DNA of 64,000 nucleotides from positions 1,341,154-1,405,153 of the forward strand of contig KN834754.1 of assembly GCA_000827265.1 (NCBI GenBank), written 5' to 3'. This document shows positions 24,611 through 34,609 of this stretch, piece after piece. The DNA is from Collybiopsis luxurians FD-317 M1 (Eukaryota > Basidiomycota > Agaricomycetes > Agaricales > Omphalotaceae). The notes beneath the pieces are model-generated. The model did no database searches. It saw only the letters and a list, made by a program, of their open reading frames with translations, and was not told where the DNA came from. Made by a program: the position numbers and the translations under genes. The number at the start of each line of letters is the position of its first letter. Position 1 is the stretch's first letter.

Positions 24611-25938
24611 TCAGAGGACTATCAAAGCTATCAACGCCATAATTACTGTGGCGGCGATTGCTCGGGCTGGATTACTTTGGCCTGGAGCGCTGTTGCCGAT
24701 GAGACCGCCACCTACCGATGAGGTACTGCCAGCTGCAGAAGAGGTGCCTCCAGCTGTCGACGTGCGTTGGCCGAGCCTGCCAGTGATTTTGTTTTCAAAC
24801 CATACCGCAATCCGAATGAAGAGCATGAACGTACATGAAGCCGTTGAATTCAAACGAGTTGTCAGAGCCGACTTGTCGTCTTCCGTTCGTAAGAGGTCCA
24901 GTTACAACGACTGTGATATTGATTTCATCGTTGCTGTCGGGCAAATGACCTACCGAGTAAAAGGCGCAGACAGTTACATCGAATGAGTCAATTTCCAACT
25001 TTTCGTTATTGACGTATACATCAAACTCGGCGAGCTCGTAATGAACATCGAGGTAGAGCGAAGCACCTGTTGGAATAGTTCAGAATTTTGCCAAGTCGTA
25101 CGTATCAGGTCTTACTTACCACTCGAATTAGTGTCCGTGAAATAAGTGAACGAAGCAAGATCAGTCGTGGTCTTCCTACATTCTTTGGAACTATCGCATG
25201 ACGAGCTCGCGTCATTCCAATGATTCGTACTCCAAGCAATCTTAGGGTCACTGCCTGGCACAAACACATTGGTGTAGCCTAGATCTGCCGAAGGTGTAGT
25301 CTGGGGGGCAAAGAATGTCGGAGAGCCAGCGCTCGAAGAGACAACAGAGGCTGAATTCCAAAGGTTGATATACATTCTCATTGTCTCATGAGTAAAAAAA
25401 GACCTACTTTGACTTGTAACGGAGGTTGGGGTGACACTTGGAGCAGGTTGAGAAGAGTGAGTCGTCGGAGTGGAAAATGTTGAAAACGAGGTCGAAGAGA
25501 AGAACGAGGTCGAGGTGGAAAAAATAGTGTGTGTTGAAGTCTCCTCGATCGTGGTGGTGCCGCCACCGCCTGGCGCAGGTCCCGAACAGAGTTCACCATC
25601 AGGGCAGCAACCACCTAAACCGTTTGTTCCTATAACGCAGTAATGACTATGCGGTAATACTCCAATGAACGACTGATAAAATACAGATGCAAGCCTTCTT
25701 ACCCTGCATTACAACAGCCACCGACATCGCAGCATTGGCCTCCGAGAGGGCAGCAAAGGTCACTATTATTGTCGCAGACGCCATATCCCGAAGGACAAAA
25801 TTCTTGCCGCCGTCCGAGCAAGCCTCTTATCGTGGTGCCTTGTTTAACACCCTTGATTCTCGACAGAACAGGGGTTTCCGCATTGACCATGGAAGTGGCC
25901 AGGAATATTCCTAGGAGGGCAACGTAGAAATAAACCAT
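24611..25938 (-). CDS. Secreted cysteine-rich GPI-anchored protein, family copy B
   Basis: Exons: 24611-24776, 24835-25066, 25120-25350, 25408-25646, 25703-25938; 367 residues. Signal peptide (ending SMVNA), prodomain ending in a dibasic GLLGRRQ that fits Kex2-type processing, 12-Cys domain (CPSGYGVCD, CCPLGGQCC, GGCC, GGCCPDGELC), a Ser/Thr-rich linker of about 60 residues (STSTSFFSSTSFSTFSTP) likely to be O-glycosylated, beta-rich domain (TNVFVPGSDPKIAWS to NSFEFNGF), a Gly/Ser stalk and a GPI-type tail (ARAIAATVIMALIALIVL). It lacks the intron that splits the Cys-rich domain in A, C and D. An intact and apparently functional member with a TATA box 46 bp upstream. Confidence 0.88.
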
Positions 25939-28081
25939 GGTTGCAAGAGGCTCTGACTAGAAATTCAGGTAGGGGTTGGAGGATTTTATACCCTTTTCGG
26001 GCGGGATTTTGCGGTATACCGATCATAGAAGGTCACTGAATGATGATTTTCATTGAGGGACTGGCTGCAGTGCTTCGCTTCGGCTTTACCAATGTTTTGG
26101 TTTCAATCATGAAGTAAATCCCGACTTTCTACCAGAAGTCACGTTCAGAGAAGTAAATGCTGCAAGAGGTTCGAAATGCTGTTTGAAAGGGAACATCATT
26201 TGATTGTGCGCCTAGTAGGAATGATGGTGGTGTACAGGTGACAACTATGGGTATGAGATGAATGCAAAGATCTGGCTTCCGAAACACAAGCAAGAGTGTA
26301 TCGATACTGGAACTTTGACTTGAAGGTCGTATAAGTAACGGGTGATCAGGAATGTCAGGCTTCCACTGGTCAGAGCAACTTGACGACAAATTTGTAGAAT
26401 TCAAAGATGTCACAGAGAGTAACCAAAGCTGTTGATCTATTTTCGATACTAAACTCCCATCCTAACTGAGACGCCAGCGCGATTTGTGGAAAAGATGGAG
26501 TCAGCTAACAAGAGGGTCCGTAAACGGCAAGTGAACGAACGGCAGTAGGGTTAATACGCGGATGGCACACTGAATTGAAGTCCGAATGAGAGAATAAGAA
26601 CGCCATATAATTCTGAGACGGATGCTGAATTCTAGAATGGCAAAACTTCAGGTGAGTTTGGTCGAGTCAAAGAAATAGAATCAATCGCGAAAGATCTAAT
26701 CTGGAGCCAGTATCAGCACACAAGCTGGTGGTGAGATTTGGCACGGCCACCGTTGAGTTGAGGGTTTGTTGAAGGCAGAGGATATTGACGATCAACACTA
26801 GCGAGCTGATCAAACCCGAGCCATTCGGCCTCAGTACTGCTAAGTTTATCACAGACAAGACACGCAATACGTACTTACCAGTCCTCTTCTGACAAGTAAT
26901 CCCTTGGCATGTATTCTTGGATTTCCATTCCCGGAGAAAGTGGTTGTCATCTGTGTGGATACCATGCGACTCCTCTTTAAAGTTTGCTTGTACCTCAGTG
27001 ACCCAGTACCAGTTCCATATATGGTCTTTAAAAACTAAGGTATAATTTACAATACATTCATCCAGTAATAAAACCGTTTGTCATATGGTATCGTTCTCCA
27101 ACTTCCTAATAGATAGAAAGGTAACAAGGAACCAAGCAAAACAAGCGCCTACAGCTTTCGTCCAAAACCGAGAATCCCAGAGGGCCTTCTTGTAGAACCA
27201 AGCTATTACAATCAGTGAGTAGACATGATGTGCATAGATATACCAGAAACCTTCGAGACCCTACAGTCTGTCTCTAAATTGAGGTAAGCTTTGTATACTG
27301 GCTAAGGAAAATGAGTTTCTTGTTAAGAGAGTTCACGGCCTAGTGATGACTCATATTCTGCCAAGTACTATGCCCCGCCAAATTTCTCCTCTAATAACGT
27401 GACGGTGTTGTACTTGTCTTGAGGACCACGGCTCTGTATTCCAGCTAGTACAGAGCTTCCTGGCTTTGAGTCAGTTATCAAGAGCCTGAAAAGGTTAGAG
27501 CACTATTAGAGCAAAGCGCCGGTGGTGTTTTTTGCCGGCTAGCTGAGCTCCCATGCCGAGTACTGATAGATGCATATAACGATCCAACACTCGTAATACT
27601 CTAATCCAGTTCCGTGATTCAACAGGTAAAAATCCAATGAGCTCCCTTGTAACTTATCACTATATATATTTTCACGGAAAAATTCCAATCTCTCCGATCG
27701 CTGGACATGGTGCTCTACTTTTACTACTTGAAGTAGATGCATAGAGAACAGAGGCAGATGTTCGAGGTGGGAATCTTTTCTTTCGAAAGGGATACTCCTT
27801 GCTAAAACCTTGGACGGCAGCGGGTCAAACGTAAATCGTAAATTGGAAAAAGCAAAATACAATCCGTTATTAACATTAAAGTCGTTGGTAGACTTTTTCA
27901 TGATATCGTACCATTTTTTTTCGGAAAAGAAAAGTAAGGAAAAACAGAAAATGGAGAGCACCTCCGATACGTATAGTATAAAAATCCAGACCTGGTAAGG
28001 TAAGGTTTATAACCAGCTTGGGACTAAGAACCGATACGCGGGGAAAATTGAAACAGGACTCCATAGGTGTCATCCTTTCGT
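25939..28081. repeat. Spacer of the array, duplicated at 28586-30152 and 23126-24500
   Basis: The left part (25940-27110) matches 28586-30060 at high identity, including the promoter of copy B against that of C. It holds the remains of an unknown open frame (26667 to about 27090, minus) described under findings. At 27100-27210 there is a remnant of a 3' gene end matching the end of copy D (GAGGGCCTTCTT, AACCAAGCTATTA). From about 27210 to 27990 it matches the spacer next to copy A. The spacer is itself a mosaic. Confidence 0.7.
25984..25990 (-). promoter_or_regulatory. TATA box of family copy B
   Basis: TATAAAA on the minus strand, 46 bp upstream of the ATG, inside a block conserved with copy C (GGGTATAAAATCCTCC). 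Confidence 0.6.
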
Positions 28082-28585
28082 TCAGAGGACTATCGAAGCT
28101 ACCATCGCCGTAATTATCGTGGCGGCAATCGCTCTGACTGGTTTACTTTGGCCTGGAGCGCTGTCGCTGGTACTACCGCCAATTATCGATGAACAGGTTT
28201 CACCGTCAGGGCAGCAACCGCCTACTCCGTTTGTTATAACGCAGGATTGACTACATAGTAATACTTCAATAAACGACTGATAGAATACAGAAACAAGTTT
28301 TCTTACCCTGCATCACAACAGCCGCCGTCCTCTGGTCGAAGATTAGCGAGAGCGATTGACTTAAAATTCTTACTACATACGGTCATTGCAGCATTCGCCC
28401 CCGAGAGGGCAGCAGCCATCACTACTGTTGCAAAGGGCATATCCTGTAGGACAAGATTCTTGCCTCCGTCCGAGCAAACCTCTTATCGCGGTGCTCTGTT
28501 TAGTTCTCGACAGAACAGGGGTTTCGGCATTGACCATGGGAATGGTCAGGGAAATTCCTAGGAGGGCAATGTAGAAATTAACCAT
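28082..28585 (-). CDS. Short secreted cysteine-rich GPI protein, family copy C (core domain lost)
   Basis: Exons: 28082-28250, 28331... the full set is 28082-28250, 28307-28331 and 28381-28585; 132 residues. Signal peptide (ending PMVNA), prodomain ending GLLGRRQ and the 12-Cys domain (CPTGYALCN, CCPLGGECC, GGCC, GGCCPDGETC) are intact. After TCSS the frame runs straight into the Gly/Ser stalk and GPI-type tail (VRAIAATIITAMVASIVL). The linker, the beta-rich domain and three introns are missing compared with A, B and D, yet the frame stays open to the stop. It may be a functional minimal surface protein made by an internal deletion of about 0.8 kb. Its promoter matches that of copy B. Confidence 0.8.
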
Positions 28586-30152
28586 GGCTGTAAGAGGCTC
28601 TGACTAGAAATTTAGGTAGAGTCTGGAGGATTTTATACCCTTTCCGGGCGGGATTTTGCCGTATAACTGATCAAAGGTCACTGAATGATTATTTTCAAGG
28701 AGGAATCAGCTGCAGTGCTTCTCTTCGGCTCTACCAATGTTTTGGTTTCAATCATATAGTAAATCCCGACTTTCTGCCAGAATTCATGTTCAGAGAAGTA
28801 AATGCTGCAAGAGGTATGAAATGCTGTTTGAAAGGGAACATCATTTGATTGTGCGCCTGCTAGTAGGAATGATGGTGTACAGATGACAATTATATATGGG
28901 TATGAGATGCATGCAAAGATAGTTCCGGCTGCCGAAACACAAGCAAGAGTGTATCGATACTGGAATTTTGACTTGAAGGTTGTATAAGTAACGGGTGATC
29001 AGGAATGTCAAGTTTCCACTGGTCAGAGCAACTTGACGACAAATTTATAGAATTCAAAGATGTCACAGAGAGTAACCAAAGCTGTTGATCTATTTTCGAT
29101 ACTAAACTCCCATCCTAACTGAGGCACCAGCGCGATTTGCGGAAAAGAAGGAGTCAGCTAACAAGAGGGTCCGTAAACGGCAAGTGAACGAATGGCAGTA
29201 GGCAGATGGCACATTGAATTTGAAGATCCGAATGAGAGAATAAGAACGCCGCATAATTCTGAGTCGTATGCTGAACCAGCAATGTCAAGTTCTAGAATGG
29301 CAAAACCTCAAGTGAGTTTGGTCGAGTCGAAGAAATAGAATCAATCGCGAAAGGTCTAATCTGGAGCCCGTATCAGCACACGGATCCTCAAGCTGGTGAT
29401 GAGATTTGGCACGGCTACTGTTGAGTTGAGGGTTCGTTGAGGGTTTGTCGAGGGTAGAGGATATTGACGATCAACATACAGTGGTACAAACCCGAGCGAT
29501 TCGGCCTCAGTACTGCTAAGTTTATTACAGACAAGACACGCAATACGTACTTACCAGTCCTCTTCTGACAAGTAATCCCTTGGCATGCATTCTTGAATTT
29601 CCGTTCCCAGAGAAAGTCATTGAAAAAGGTAAGTTCGAAACTGGAACAAGGCACGAAGTGATTTTCCTGCGACAAATATGTCACTCTATGCATCTCCGCT
29701 AGATCTCCAAATGAGTTCAGTCGGGGCAGGAAGGAAGGAAAGAAGGTACTTATTGCACGGCATCGTCCTTTATCTGAACACCAGATTTCTGGAAAAATCT
29801 GCAAGTACATCTTTAACGGCTACCGCTACTGGTTGAAAAAAATCATAGGGTGCATGGTGCGGTGAAAAACATGAGATAGCCTTCGGATCCTGGTTGTCAT
29901 CTGTGAATGCAACATGCAACTCCTCTTTAAAGTTTGCTTGTACCTCAGTGACCCAGTGTACCAGTTCCATACATGGCCTTCAAAAAGCAAGGTATAATTT
30001 ACATTACATCTATCCAGTAATAAAACCGTTTGCCATATGGTATCGTTCTCCAACCTCCTAAAAGACAGAAAGGTAACAAGGGACCAAGCAAAACAAGCGC
30101 CTCCAGCTTTGCTCCAGCTCGTTCGAAACCGAAAATCCCGGAGGGCCTTCTT
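28586..30152. repeat. Spacer of the array, duplicate of 25939-27110 with an extra 273 bp block
   Basis: It is colinear with the spacer upstream of copy B, with small indels. The block 29618-29890 is present here and absent between AGAAAGT and GGTTGTC in the B spacer (about 26940). Remains of an unknown open frame lie at 29415-30053 (minus). The right end runs into the 3' end of copy D. Confidence 0.7.
28631..28637 (-). promoter_or_regulatory. TATA box of family copy C
   Basis: TATAAAA, 46 bp upstream of the ATG, in the same sequence block as copy B. Confidence 0.6.
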
Positions 30153-31524
30153 TTAGAACCAAGCTATTAAACCTAACAAGGCAGTAGCTATCACGGCCGT
30201 AATCATTCCTCCTGGTCTGATTTGACTCGCAGCCCCAATACCAGAGGAACCGGTCTTGTTATTCGTCGACGTGCTTTGCCCGATCCTGTTAATTGCAGTG
30301 AGATGCCAAAATCCAAATCCGAGAAAAAGAAACAAAGAAACGTACAACAATCCATTAAACTCGAACGACCAGAAATTATCCGCTTGACGTCTGCCACTCC
30401 TCAGGGGCTCAGTTACAGCGATGGTAATGTTGATGTCATTTTGGGTGGTCGGCAAACGACCAACGGAATAGAACGCGCAAGTCTTTACGTCGACCGAGAC
30501 AATGTTGGATTTTTGACCATTGACATATATATCAAAGTCGGCGAGGTCGTATGTAACATCGAGCCAGAGTGAGGCACCTGGTAGAAAAATGAATTTCACT
30601 ACATTGTAAGTATCGAATCTACTCACCGCTTGAACTTGAGCTTGCCAGGTAGGTAAACGAGGAAACAGTTGTAGTCTTCCTGGATTGTTTGGTACTGTCA
30701 CACGATGAAGTGGAGTCGGACCAGGAGTTTGCACTCCATGTTATCTGGGGGTCATTGCCCGCGACAAACACGTTCGTATATCCCGAGTCAGCCGTCGGGG
30801 TAGCCTGGGGGGCAAAGAATGTCGGCGAGGCGGTATTGAAAGAAGAACCCGAAGCTGTCAACGATTAAAAGGTTAATGTCCTCGGTGATTTTTTCAGGAA
30901 TCAGGAACCAAAAGAAAAACTAACATTTGCTTGAAGAGGTACCAAACGAAGGAAGACTCAGAGAGGAAACCGTCGACCGAGTAGTAACCGCTGTCGAGAA
31001 CGTGGACGTCGAGAAAGTGGTTACTGGTAGAGTTGTCGTTCTCGTCGAAGTTGACTGTTGGAACGTGGTCTCATCGTTACTGCCGGGTGCAGGTCCCGAA
31101 CATAGTTCTCCATTGGGGCAGCAACCGATGATTCCGTTCGACCCTATGGCGCAGTAAAATCTTTGCGGAGAAACTGTCGTCAGCTACATAAAAGAGTATA
31201 TAGGCGAAAAGTCTTCTTACCCACTATCACAGCAATTACCTGTTCCAACCAAGCAATTAGTGAGCGATCCGTAGTTGTACGGGGTGTGAGAGGTTTCTGC
31301 ATACCGTCACTACAGCATTCGCCTCCGAGAGGGCAGCAGGATCCAGTGTTGTCGCAAAAGCCCCATCCTGGATCGCAAGAGACCTGCCTTCGCCCGAGCA
31401 AACCTCGTATTGTGGCATCTTTTTTAGCACCACCTTTGATTGTCGGTTGAAAGGCTTGACCATCGGCATTGACCATGCCAGTAGCCAGGAAGATCCCAAG
31501 AACCGCAATGTACGAACGAATCAT
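30153..31524 (-). CDS. Secreted cysteine-rich GPI-anchored protein, family copy D
   Basis: Exons: 30153-30285, 30346-30577, 30627-30854, 30925-31160, 31221-31239, 31305-31524; 355 residues. Signal peptide (ending GMVNA), prodomain ending GLLGRRQ, Cys-rich domain (CDPGWGFCD, CCPLGGECC, GNCC, FYC, GCCPNGELC), Thr/Ser-rich linker, beta-rich domain (TNVFVAGNDPQITWS to WSFEFNGL), stalk and a GPI-type tail (MITAVIATALLGLIAWF). The start at 31524 is the first ATG; codons upstream in frame have none. The 19 nt exon 2 codes the GNCCDSG turn of the Cys-rich domain. The copies E and F at 59-63 kb derive from this member. Confidence 0.88.
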
Positions 31525-33257
31525 GATTTCCAGAGAGCCTAAGAGCAGTGAAGGCAAACGGAGGAACCCTCGATTTTATATCACCTCTCGCTAGCACCTG
31601 TTTTGTGTGTCCCTGGTCGTAGGGGCCACTGAGCGGATCTTGTCAAACCTCCCGCTTAATCGTTTCGTCTCGACACATTGCCTACAATGAAAACCATCCC
31701 TGTTTTTTTGCAAACCCTGACCCGGAAACGCAATTCACGTAGAAGAGGAATGAATAAAGGCAGGATCCTGGAACGAGGCGGCGCGCTATCATTTGATGAG
31801 CGCCTGTTTGCAGTTTATAAATGATCAATAAGGATGGTCAACTTGGGCAGAATTAAATGATTGCCAAGAGGTTTCTGAAGCGCCCCTAGATATAAACAAG
31901 GTAGATTCACTCAAAGGTAGCAGTTTTCAAGCATAGATCGGCAGACTATGGCATCGACAACATCGGATCGAAGCCGGCCGGCGTAGACTTGCCTGGAAAT
32001 TGAGAGCAGATTTGGAGTTGGATATTTTGGAAAAGACCTAGTAGTGGTACTTTCATACATTAAAGAGGCACGAATGTTGTAGTCCAAAGCGGAGAATAAG
32101 CAGCATGTATATTGAGTCCGAGTGAGGCGAAGAGGCTGTTCAAGGAATGAACGGAAAGAGGATCTACAAGGTTACAATGCCGCATGTTGTTCGGGTGGAG
32201 TACCTTCCGTAATGAGTCTAGGTACAGTCTGTTTGAGCATCGCTTCCCTCGGAAAACAAATCTGATATTCGCATGATGTAGAGCCAAGAAAAACCTAAAA
32301 TCAACTTCAGACACTAAACCTGTCAAACGTCAACACGTTGGCAACGAATCATATCAAACGATGGATCTCGCACTCTAGTACGCAGGTACGTCTAGGTATG
32401 TTCACTGAGGACTGCATCCATCTAACTCGACTGCTACGGACAAATTTACCTTCCATCGGCATACCCGACGTATGAATCTGTAGAAGATATTTTTCGATAT
32501 TCCGTGGCTGCTATAGTACAGATGTTGAGCTTATGCTAAGTAGTCAATTTTTCGCAGCTACCTGAAGAAAGGGCAAGTATGTACAGCTCAAAGCTCCGCA
32601 GAAGTTTTCCAGGGCGGCGACCATTTGTGAAGAAGAAACGTTCGCATTTAGCGTTCGTGACGGAAGGTGGTAATTAGTTTTTCGCAGCTCACTGAAGCAA
32701 GGGCAGACATATACAGCTCAAAGCTTTGCCGAAGTTTTCCGAGGCGGCGACTGTTCGTGAGGAAGAAACGCTCGTATTCAGCTTCCTGAAGACACAAATA
32801 GTCAACTGGTCTCTGTGAAAGCCTTCAACTGTCTTCGATAGACAACTCGAAGAGGAAGAACGAGTCTCAAAGAGCAAAGGGGGAAAGAGACCTCACTCAC
32901 TTTGACATTCTGACTCCGGTACTGTGGACTCTGGACTGTGGGTGTGCTTTACAGAAGACTCTTCCGCGTTCGTTTGATGGATTTTCGTGGTACGCGTTCA
33001 CTCTATCCTCTCCACATACATGAACAAATTTGCCTTCCTTCCACACACCGATATACGAGTGTACAAAGAATGCCGTTAGTGCAATAGTACAATTTTCATG
33101 ACGTAGCCTGAATAGTCAGTCTTTCGCCACTGCTTGAAGTAAAGACATATAAATCTACACCTCAAAGCTTCGCAGGAAGCTTTGTGGGATTTTTCCACAC
33201 CGGCGACCGTTTCTGAAGGAAATCCTATTCAACGGTCATGATGGGAAATGCAACTGG
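31525..33257. repeat. Upstream region of copy D with tandem fragments of the hydratase 3' end
   Basis: 31525-32345 is duplicated at 59806-60998 and again in part at 61240-61660 and 63054-63598. From 32390 to 33240 lie imperfect tandem units related to the 3' part of the hydratase gene at 33114-33430: 32548-32640 and 32675-32975 are the clearest. They carry relics of its last two exons. No complete gene is present. Confidence 0.65.
31574..31580 (-). promoter_or_regulatory. TATA box of family copy D
   Basis: TATAAAA on the minus strand, 50 bp upstream of the ATG; conserved in E and F. Confidence 0.55.
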
Positions 33258-34392
33258 TCAACTGACCTCTGTAAAAGCCTTTAAACCCTCCTAAATAGAC
33301 GACAAGCCAGATGAGTCCCAAAAAGCAAATACAATAAGACTTTGCTCACTTTGATATTCTCACCCTGGTACACTCGTGTACTCTCTGGGCTGTGGGTGTG
33401 CTTTATGAAAGACTCTTCCGTGTTGTATTGCTGCGCCAGAAGAAGACCATGCTTGGTGCATTGTACTGCATCAGGTGAATTGGCAACAATGGATTCGGCG
33501 ACGCGTATGGCTTCCGGGATAACTTGCGACGGAGAAACGACGGTGTTGACACTTTGAAGACTAATGAGCAGAATCCACTGGTTGAGGAAGGAACGATGAC
33601 TTACAATCCGAATCGCTTGTGAGCATCCTCGGCGGTGATAACTTTTCCAGTTAGCAGCATTTCGGCAGCGAACTTGCATATGTATGATGTCATATTGAGA
33701 GAGTACTATTCAAGGACGATAATCCCACAACTTACATGGTGACCTGCTATTTGAGCAAGGCGAGGGATACCTAATACCAACGCCGTTAGACTCACTTTGA
33801 TAGACTGGTAAGTATCCACGCACCTCCGGCTCCTGCAACGACGCCTCTTTTTACTTCCGGAAGAGCAAATTTAGCGTCACTTCCTGCTACTACAATATCG
33901 CAGTTGAGAACCATTTCAGTTCCACCGCCGTGTGCGCCACCGTTTACAGCAGCAATAATGGGCTTTGAAAGCTGCCGTCGAGAGAGCGAACCGAACCCAT
34001 AGGGATCGGAGGTGGCGCGTTTTTGTTCGTCCCTTTTACCACCTTGTTGTTCCTTGTTCCACCTAAGAGGCATTGAAGGTTGGGCTTAGAACAAGAAAAG
34101 AAGACGCTTACTCCTTGAGGTCAGCTCCTGCGCAGAACAATTTGCCTGCGCCCGTCACAACGACGACCCTAAAGAACTCGGTACTAATTCATCTCGGAAC
34201 AATGACACAAAGGTACCAGAGATCAGGCTCCTCGCTGAACCAATCGAGGACGTTTTTCAAGTCTCTCTGCATCTGCGGAGTCATGGCGTTGCGAGAGTTG
34301 GGCCTGTTCAATGTTAGCAACAAGACATGTTCAGTTGGGAACGACACAATGAGTTGGTCTGAATGAGGAGGGGGAGAGTGACTGCCTAGCAT
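33258..34392 (-). CDS. Enoyl-CoA hydratase/isomerase family protein
   Basis: Exons: 33258-33290, 33350-33551, 33605-33672, 33736-33770, 33824-34062, 34112-34168, 34217-34392; 269 residues, normal for the crotonase fold. It should add water to 2-enoyl-CoA in fatty-acid breakdown or act as a relative of that enzyme. Seen: [15 protein letters not shown] near the N-terminus, the oxyanion-hole segment [14 protein letters not shown], and [15 protein letters not shown] followed by [10 protein letters not shown], which keep both expected acidic residues. The C-terminal helix ends early: after [10 protein letters not shown] a TGA comes where relatives usually continue with Arg/Pro/Trp residues, and the next codons read PVAFP, as if a CGA became TGA. 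No clear mitochondrial or peroxisomal signal. Fragments of its 3' end are scattered at 32.5-33 kb and 61.0-61.2 kb. Confidence 0.88.
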
Positions 34393-34609
34393 GATGGTGG
34401 AGGACAACCGCGTTGAGGCGCTGAACCGGGTACGGTAATGATTGACTACCGAACAATTCTATATCAAGTAAACCATTTTCCAAACGTGAATAGGGAATTT
34501 TTGTACAATAGAACAATTACTATTAGTAAATCGAAAAAAACAGTATAAATCAGTAAGCGCTCAGTACTTAGTGTTCATCAGCGTCTAATCTCGTGCCCAG
34601 CTTGTTTTC

